NCBI GenBank assembly: GCA_032718475.1
Contig: JAUCBJ010006391.1
Span: forward strand, 1-50,611
Direction: 5' to 3'
DNA from: Nemertoderma westbladi
Lineage: Eukaryota > Xenacoelomorpha > Nemertodermatida > Nemertodermatidae
Length of the DNA: 50,611 bases
Shown one piece after another: positions 43,146-50,611 of this stretch (its first letter is position 1; the number at the start of each line of letters is the position of its first letter). A program made the translations under genes and the position numbers. The notes beneath the pieces are model-generated. The model was not told the DNA's origin, did no database searches, and saw nothing but the letters and a program-made list of their open reading frames with translations.

Positions 43146-44872
43146 ATGTTATCACCTCGTATTTTACACGAAGCCTTGTTAAGATTAAAAAATAACAAGT
43201 CCGATGTGAGTTACAGTTTTGATTTAGGCGCTTTAATTCATGGTGGTATTTTACTTGAGCAACATTTGTCAACTTTATTTAATGCTTTTCTATCGCACGG
43301 TAGTGTTTCTAAATGTCTACTGTACATTTCCTTTATTCCGATTGTAAAAAGTAAATTGGGTGACCTATCGGCAGACAGTAATTATAGAGCGATAGCTATA
43401 TCGTCGCTAATCTTAAATGTATTTGAATGGGTAATGATAATTAGTGAAGGTGATAAGTTGAAGTTTGATGATTTACAATTCGGTTTTCGTACTAATTCTA
43501 GTACGGTTATGTGCACATGGTCTGCGTCTGAAGTATTTAGTTATTATCTGAAGCACTCGACTCCTGTTTATGGCTGCCTTTTAGATTTTACTAAAGCTTT
43601 TGACCTTATCGAATGGCCTAAACTATTTCTAGAATTACTGAAAAAAGGTTTTTCTGTTCTCTATTTAAGGTGTCTGTCTTATTTTTATTTACCGTAATCA
43701 GTTATGTGCAATGAAATGGTTAGGGTGTCTCTCATCACAATTTTTGATTTCAAACGGCGTCCGACAAGGGTCTGTTTGCTCGCCAATACTCTTCTGTATT
43801 GTTTTGAATATACTTATTAAATCCTTACGTAATTGTAAAGTAGGATGTTATATTGGTAGCCAGTATTTTGGGGTTCTAGCCTACGCTGATGATGTGCTTT
43901 TGCTTTGCCCTTCTGTGATAGGTTTACAATATATAATAGACATTTGTAAAAAAATTTGTAGTGCATTTAATTTACGTCTGAGTACCAATGCTGATGTAGC
44001 TAAATGTAAGTGCAAATGCATCCCTGTTGGTTTTTCATGGAATCCCATACAGCGGAAACTTTTTATTAATAATATTTTGCTGCCTTGGGTAAAAGATGCA
44101 ATTCATCTAGGAATTACTCTAGATTTCAAGTGCACTCTAGATAAATGTCGATATTCTACGTAAAAGAGGTCAGTTTGTTGGAAAGCTGAATAATATCAGA
44201 CAAGAATTCGGTTTTGCACATCCAAGTAATGTTACGAAATTACAGAAATTATATGCTATGTCGTTCTACGGTAGCTGTACTTGGAACCTTTGGTCAGACG
44301 AATGTCGGCGAATTTTAACTGTTGGAATACGAATGTACGAATTTTATGTCGCCTTCCTTTTAACGCGCACAGATTTATTGTTCAGGATGTTGTGGGTTTT
44401 TTGCACCCTTGGGTGATCTCTGTAAAAATTTTGTATCTTTTTGTAACTCAATTTGTAAATCAGATAGGCTTTGCGTCAGATTTCTTGCGAATTTATTTAC
44501 TACTGATTGTCGAAGTATTAGCGGTAATAATCTTAGATGTATTGCGAATGATTGTAGGGTAGTAGATATTAAGGAATTGACACCATCTGTAGTAGTGAAT
44601 AAATTAAAGTATGTTCATACACCTGCAGGAGAAAATTGGAAAATTGAAACCTGCAGGGATTTAATAGATTCGTTTGTTGGATATTCGGAAATACCTGGTT
44701 TTTCAAGTTCGGAAATTAAGGATTTATTAGACTTTATTTCTTCGTCGTAGTTGATTTCTCGTCTGTGTATGCATTATGTGTATCTATGTACGTACCACTG
44801 TATTAATTTGTGCTAAAGTGTACCATATAATTGTAACTATGTGTACGAATAAAAGAAATAATAATAATAATA
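43146..44872 (+). pseudogene. Non-LTR retrotransposon RT (CR1/L2-like), frameshifted
   Basis: Frame 1 (to 43697): FIPIVKSKLGD, SNYRAIAISS, LQFGFRTNSST and VYGCLLDFTKAFDLI (motif A Asp). It shifts by one base near 43690 to frame 2 (43711-44163): FLISNGVRQGSVCSPILF (motif B), CKVGCYIGS and LAYADDVLLLCPS (motif C) at about 43876-43914. Further shifts follow; the C-terminal part (44164-44750) is readable only piecewise (QKLYAMSFYGSCTWNLW, then LTPSVVVNKLKYV). The endonuclease domain is missing; the 5' part was lost near the palindromic element at 42176-43034. The 3' UTR ends in an AATAATAATAATAATAA tail at about 44856-44872, typical of CR1/L2-like elements. Inactive. Confidence 0.85.
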
Positions 44873-45785
44873 ACCATTTTTAGGGGTCGGCCCCCACCCC
44901 CACCACATTTTTTTCAAATTTCAATAAAATGCTACGAAATTTGGTATGATGATAGATCGACACCTTTTCTTACTGGTGGCCTGACCGGATTTTTTAATTT
45001 ATGAGCTATTTTGATACAACAAGCCGTTAAAAATCGTCTATTTCGCAATATTTAGCCACCTCCGTATACTTTATTTTTCGTCTTTGGGGTGAAATCTAGA
45101 TATCATTAGAACCGCCTTCATCTGCAGATTCAGAATCAGAAAACAGTTATAAATTTCACCAATAACTTCCTGAGATATTATCAAAATTCAATGGTATACA
45201 TTTTGACAAGTAAAGTTTTTTTACTCAATTCTAGAATATTAATTACGCTTAATTTAGTATTTATTTGTTTAATGAAGAAACGTAGAGTTTTAAACGCTCA
45301 GCTAAATAATAATTAATATTCGAGAATAAAGACAAAAAAAACAATATAATTATAGCGATTTACATCTCAAAATTTGCACATTAGTATTTAGATATCTTTG
45401 CCACCTTTTGGTTTAATTTATAACTGTTTTCTGATTCTGAATCTGCAGATGAAGGCGGTTCTAATGATATCTAGATTACATTCCAAAGACGAAAAATAAA
45501 GTCTACGGAGGTGATAAAATTTGGTATGGTTGGTATATTAACAAATGTTGTTATATTAAGGGAGGTGGAGTAGTATGTGTATGTATGGATATAATGGCTA
45601 ACATTGCTTAATATACATTTATTAAGGGCTTGTTGTATGGAAATAACTGAAAAATTAAAAAATCCGGCCAGCCCAGCAGTAAGAAAAGGTGTCGATCTAT
45701 CATTATACCAAATTTGGTACCATTTTATTGAAATTTGAAAAAAATTAGGGGGGGGGGGGGCTACGACCCCTTAAAAATGATTGTT
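44872..45785. mobile_element. Inverted-repeat element directly behind the retrotransposon tail
   Basis: The left arm from 44872 and the right arm ending about 45785 are mirrored: ATTTTTAGGGGTCG / CGACCCCTTAAAAAT, TTTTCAAATTTCAATAAAAT, GATAGATCGACACCTTTTCT, GGCCGGATTTTTTAATTT, and further in AACCGCCTTCATCTGCAGAT and CAGAATCAGAAAACAGTTAT. Arms are about 300-350 bp with indels; the centre is AT-rich without coding capacity. The left end abuts the ATA tail of the retrotransposon. A 13-base G tract is at 45748-45760. Confidence 0.85.
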
Positions 45786-46396
45786 GTAAGGGAGATAGTG
45801 TACGTTATGTGAACGCACCTTAACAAAGGAAGTTTAGAAATAAAACTTTAAAACTCGCAGTTTATTGGAGTGGGGTAAGTAAACGTTGTTCCCGTTGGAC
45901 ATTGGTTTGGATAACTTATGTTTTATATCATTAAAAATATGTTGAATAATAAAAAATATTTAATTAATAATAAGTTAATAATTAAAGTATATTTGTCATG
46001 AATAGTAATAATTCACCACATAATCTCAGTGTTGATGGTGGTCGCAAAAGCACAAATAATGGACTAAAAAAGTGCGCAAATTATTCAACGTATTAAAATA
46101 TAAGTGTGCCACATTACCTTTGTATACACGGTACGTGGATATAGGAAATTAAAACACGCGAATCGCCTGAGAATTCTGAAATTAATGAGTCACTATTACG
46201 AAAAATTGGATTTCATATCGCGCTAAACCTACTTACTATAGAAATACTAACTATACTTACGATTACGAGAAACTAGAAATACTAACTATACTTACGATTA
46301 CGAGAAACTAGAAATACTAACTATGATGCTAATACTTACTTACTATGTTAAGGCCCACCATTTGAATGCATTTACCGGTAGAGTTAGTTATATTTA
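45786..46396. other. ALDH 3' flank
   Basis: AT-rich, no gene. GAAATACTAACTATACTTAC recurs with a 35-bp period (about 2.5 copies, 46240-46324). The end nearest the gene is its 3' UTR: on the minus strand AATAAA (46398-46393) overlaps the ALDH stop codon. Confidence 0.6.
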
Positions 46397-49300
46397 TTAT
46401 GAGTTCTTTTGAATGACGCTACATACGACTGCCTTGGTCTCGGTGTAGTTATCCAGCGCGTACTGACCCTTATCTCTACCAACGCCGCTCTCTTTGTAGC
46501 CACCGAACGGTATCTGGGCGTTAAATATATCGTAGCAGTTGACCCAGACTGTCCCCGCTGGTAGCGAGTGAGACAGATGCATGGCCTTCTCGATGTCTCG
46601 GGTAAACACACCAGCTGCCAGACCGTAGTTGGTGTCGGAAGCGCGGTCAATGACTTCATCTAGCGTTGAGAACTTTAGTATCTGGAAGGCAATAAAGTAA
46701 TGAAAAAACCAAAATGATGGATTTCATTATTGGCATCAACCACTATAAGTATTATTCAGTGGAGGGCTGACCAACTTTCTCACCTGCATAACATGACCAA
46801 CTTTCCCACCTGCATATCATGACCAACTTTCCCACCTGCATAACATGACCAACTTTCCCACCTGTATAACGTGACCAACTTTCCCACCTGCATATCATGA
46901 ACAACTTTCCCACCTGCATAACATGACCAACTTTCCCACCTGTATAACGTGACCAACTTTCTCACCTGCATAACGTGACCAACTTTCTCACCTGCATAAC
47001 CTGACCAACTTTCTCACCTGCATAACGTGACTAACTTTCTCACCTGCATAACACGACCAACTTTCTCACCTGCATAACGTGACTAACTTTCCCACCTGTA
47101 TAACGTGACCAACTTTCTCACCTGCATCACGTGACCAACTTTCTCACCTGCATTACGTGACCAACTTTCTCACCTGCATAACGTGACTAACTTTCTCACC
47201 TGCATAACACGACCAACTTTCTCACCTGCATAACGTGACTAACTTTCCCACCTGTATAACGTGACCAACTTTCTCACCTGCATCACGTGACCAACTTTCT
47301 CACCTGCATAACGTGACTAACTTTCTCACCTGCATAACACGACCAACTTTCTCACCTGCATAACGTGACTAACTTTCCCATCTGTATAACGTGACCAACT
47401 TTCTCACCTGCATCACGTGACCAACTTTCTCACCTGCATTACGTGACCAACTTTCTCACCTGCATAACGTGACTAACTTTCTCACCTGCATAACACGACC
47501 AACTTTCTCACCTGCATAACGTGACTAACTTTCTCACCTGCATAACGTGACTAACTTTCTCACCTGCATAACGTGACTAACTTTCTCACCTGCATAACGT
47601 GACTAACTTTCTCACCTGCATAACACGACCAACTTTCTCACCTGCATAACGTGACCAACTTTCTCACCTGCATAACGTGACTAACTTTCTCACCTGCATA
47701 ACCTGACCAACTTTCTCACCTGCATAACGTGACCAACTTTCTCACCTGCATAACGTGACTAACTTTCTCACCTTCATAACACGACCAACTTTCTCACCTG
47801 CATAACGTGACTAACTTTCCCACCTGTATAACGTGACCAACTTTCTCACCTGCGTCACGTGACCAACATTCTCATCTGCATTACGTGACCAACTTTCTCA
47901 CCTGCATAACGTGACTAACTTTCTCACCTGCATAACACGACCAACTTTCTCACCTGCATAACGTGACTAACTTTCTCACCTGCATAACGTGACTAACTTT
48001 CTCACCTGCATAACGTGACTAACATTCTCACCTGCATAACGTGACTAACTTTCTCACCTGCATAACACGACCAACTTTCTCACCTGCATAACGTGACGAA
48101 CTTTCTCACCTGCATAACGTGACTAACTTTCTCACCTGCATAACCTGACCAACTTTCTCACCTGCATAACGTGACCAACTTTCTCACCTGCATAACGTGA
48201 CTAACTTTCTCACCTGCATAACGTGACCAACTTTCCCACCTGTATAACGTGACTAATTTTCTCACCTGCATAACGTGACCAAGTTTCTCACCTGCATAAC
48301 GTGACTAACTTTCTCACCTGCATAACGTGACCAACTTTCCCACCTGTATAACGTGACTAATTTTCTCACCTGCATAACGTGACCAACTTTCTCACATGCA
48401 TAACGTGACCAACTTTCTCACCTGCATAACGTGACCGACTTTCTCACCTGCATAACGTGACCAACTGTCTAACCTGCAAAACGTGAACGTGATCAACTTT
48501 CTCATCTGCATAACGTGACCAACTTTCTCACCTGCATAGCGTGACCAACTTACTCACCTCATAACGTGACCAATTTTCTCACCTGCATAAACGTGACCAA
48601 CTTTCTCACCTGAATAACGTGACCAACTTTCTCACCTGCATAAAGGGACCAACTTTCACACTTGCATAACGTGACCAATTTTCACACCTGCAAAACGTGA
48701 CCAATCTTCTCACCTGCATAACGTGACCAACTTTCTCAATTGCATAACGTGACCAACTTCCTCACCTTCATAACGTGACCAACTTTCTCACCTGCATACC
48801 AACTTTCTCACCCGCATACGTGACCAACTTTCTCACCTGAATAACGTGACCAACTTTCTCACCTGCATAACGTGACCAACTTTCACACTTGCATAACGTG
48901 ACCAATTTTCTCACCTGCATAACGCGACCAACTTTCTCAATTGCATAACGTGACCGACTTCCTCACCTTCATTACGTGACCAACTTTCTCACCTGCATAA
49001 CGTGACCAACTTTCTCAATTGTATAACGTGAACAACTTTCTCACCTGCATAACGTGACCATCTTACTCACCTCATAACGTGACTAACTTTCTCACCTGCA
49101 TAACGTGACCAACTTTTTCACCTGCATAACGTGACCAACTTTCTCACCTGCATCACGTGACCATCTTACACACCTCATAACGTGCTAAATTTCTCACCTG
49201 CATAACGTGACGTGACCAACTTTCTCACCTGCATAACGTGACCAACTTTCACACCTGCATAACGTGACCAACTTTTTCACCTGCATAACGTGACCAATTT

Positions 49301-50002
49301 TCTCACCTGCATAACGTGACCAATTTTCTCACCTGCATAACGTGACCAATTTTCTCACCTGCATAACGTGGCCAACGTTCTCAATTGCATAACATGACCA
49401 ACTTTCTCACCTGCATAACGTGACCAACTTTTTCACCTGCATAACGTGACCAACTTTCTCACCTGCATCACGTGACCATCTTACTCACCTCATAACGTGA
49501 CTAAATTTCTCACCTGCATAACGTGACGTGACCAACTTTCTCACCTGCATAACGTGACCAACTTTCACACCTGCATAACGTGACCAACTTTCTCACCTGC
49601 ATAACGTGACCAACTTTCTCACCTGCATAACGTGACCAACTTTCTCACCTGCATGACGGGACCGAATATTTCTTCCCGGGCAATTCGCATTCCGTCGGTG
49701 ACGTCAGCAAACACTGTGGGTTGCACGAAGAAGCCCTTGTCGCCATGACGACGGCCGCCGCACTTGATGGAAGCGCCCTCGTTGACCCCAGACTGAATGA
49801 GGTCGAGTATCTTATTGAACTGGTCGCCGTCGACCTGGGGTCCCTGATCTATGGTCAGATCGAACGGGTCACCTGCGCGCCTCGCAGCAGTCGCCGCTAC
49901 GGTGCGCTTAACGAACTCATCGTAGATTCCCGCCTGCACGAATATTCGGCTGCCCGCTGTACAACATTGGCCTTGGTTGAGGAATAAAGCGACCTGGCAT
50001 TG
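46397..50002 (-). CDS. ALDH1/2-type aldehyde dehydrogenase, last two exons (partial)
   Basis: Minus-strand exons 50002-49649 (118 codons) and 46681-46397 (94 codons plus stop), both phase 0. The first begins after CCCTTCCCACAG with [19 protein letters not shown], which contains the catalytic Cys (C302 of ALDH2 numbering), and continues to EEIFGPVMQ with the NAD-site Glu/Phe (E399/F401 equivalents). The second starts [14 protein letters not shown] and has [32 protein letters not shown] and the C-terminus VIQKNS. Enzyme family: NAD(P)-dependent oxidation of aldehydes to acids (acetaldehyde, retinal or lipid aldehydes). Without the N-terminus, cytosolic ALDH1A and mitochondrial ALDH2 cannot be told apart. 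The gene continues past the right edge. The reading frame is intact. The intron between these exons is a giant splice-donor minisatellite. Confidence 0.95.
46682..49648 (-). other. ALDH penultimate intron
   Basis: A 2,967-bp phase-0 intron: donor CAG|GTGAGAAAG at 49651-49640 and acceptor GCCTTCCAG|ATA at 46690-46679 (minus-strand reading). Everything except the ~85 bp next to the acceptor is the 26-bp minisatellite. Confidence 0.93.
46768..49654 (-). repeat. 26-bp minisatellite of splice-donor sequence, ~110 copies
   Basis: The gene-sense unit is ATGCAGGTGAGAAAGTTGGT followed by CACGTT. The last six exon bases (ATGCAG, 49654-49649) and the true donor are the first unit, so the array begins inside the exon. 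Most units keep CAG|GTGAG; a minority read CAG|GTGGG or CAG|GTGTG. Variants (GTTAGTC, CACGTGATG, TTATAC) form recurring multi-unit blocks about 150 bp long between 47000 and 48100. Divergence is highest in the exon-proximal half at about 48470-49100. Confidence 0.96.
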
Positions 50003-50611
50003 CTGTGGGAAGGGATGTAATAAAGATCGTGACCGAGCATGAAAGATCATGGAGCGACAGACAGAGTAAGCGAGTTTAGTATCGGGAGGTCCATCTATCG
50101 CCTTATGTTTAAATACTAATATAATATTATAATAAATATAATAACTAATATAATAAGTGGATTACATTAACTTCAGTTTCAGAGTTCAACTATCAGAATC
50201 ATTCCAACCCACTACCAGATTAGTCACGAATGTTTGAATGATAATATCGTATTTCTTCGAAGAGCCCCCCCCCCCCCCTCCCTCGAATACACGCCCCCCC
50301 CCCCCCTTACCATCACATTAGCAACTTGGGGTAAACGCCCTCCCCGAAAAAAACGCCCAGGCGTTTAATAATATTACAATGTGGGGCGAGCCACGCTTAG
50401 TGAACGATGTTTCTGGCACATGATTATCATTAATATATTGGGCCAAATGTCATGTGACTGAAGGTTGCGCAGTAATAGGCTGTATGTGTAATGGTTTTAT
50501 TTGAATTATTTCATTTGTTTAACTTGTTTTCTTGAATTTAACAAAATTATTTAATAGGGTATATATATATATATATACCGGTATTTAGATTCAAAATACC
50601 GAAAATCTAGA
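50003..50611 (-). other. Preceding ALDH intron (partial)
   Basis: Upstream intron sequence of the minus-strand gene: pyrimidine-rich acceptor next to 50003, AT-rich body, two C tracts (50265-50278, 50294-50306) and a TA dinucleotide run (about 50562-50577). No further exon is recognised before the window ends. Confidence 0.6.

Noticed and set aside
49721-49987. 88-codon plus-strand frame opposite the ALDH exon
   Set aside because: Antisense shadow of a conserved enzyme exon.

Overview
Eukaryotic, almost certainly invertebrate animal, nuclear DNA. Evidence: three animal genes with GT-AG introns, overall AT-rich sequence, and a heavy load of non-LTR retrotransposons, piggyBac and BEL/Pao remnants, long-inverted-repeat (foldback) elements and minisatellites. 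Recurrent TAGGCCTA-type octamers and the gene set suggest a marine invertebrate, perhaps a deuterostome such as an echinoderm, but the phylum cannot be fixed from sequence alone. There is no prokaryotic operon logic and no CRISPR. Layout, left half: 1-1605 is intron holding a palindromic repeat copy. 1606-6097 (+) is one very large 3' exon of a BRCA1 homologue ending in tandem BRCT domains. 6575-7145 is a 37-bp minisatellite and 8290-13235 a ~5-kb satellite of 17- and 25-bp units. 13700-16260 is a block of nested minisatellites (34, 37 and 63 bp) flanked by inverted related sequence. 16313-17003 is a terminal-inverted-repeat element. 17124-19610 is a long-inverted-repeat element split by a 5'-truncated non-LTR retrotransposon. 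19787-21520 (+) is a complete two-exon integrin-linked kinase (ILK) gene. 22891-24675 (-) is an intronless leucine-rich-repeat-like gene with an Asp-rich insert. Right half: 24780-25205 holds two nested retrotransposon fragments, followed by a 30-bp minisatellite with CTCF-like motifs (25230-25735). 26293-29476 is a foldback element with ~1.1-kb arms and a decayed ORF in its loop. 29722-33690 holds a piggyBac transposase pseudogene. 34351-36895 is a second foldback element whose arms include tandem repeats, flanked by an 8-bp target duplication. 38451-38908 is a BEL/Pao remnant and 39465-41868 a 26-bp minisatellite. 42176-43034 is a palindromic element related to the one at the window start. 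43146-44872 is a second decayed non-LTR retrotransposon and 44872-45785 another inverted-repeat element. The last two exons of an ALDH1/2-type aldehyde dehydrogenase lie on the minus strand (46397-46681 and 49649-50002), separated by an intron that is almost entirely a 26-bp minisatellite. The host genes (DNA repair, integrin adhesion scaffold, aldehyde oxidation, LRR protein) are functionally unrelated; nothing suggests a shared pathway. The most striking structure is the ALDH intron: its 26-bp repeat unit contains the exon's own 5' splice junction, so about 110 near-perfect donor sites follow the true one. The second theme is the density of long-inverted-repeat elements (at least seven in 50 kb). 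For two of them the insertion history can be read directly, because the empty site survives in a sister repeat or in the opposite arm.
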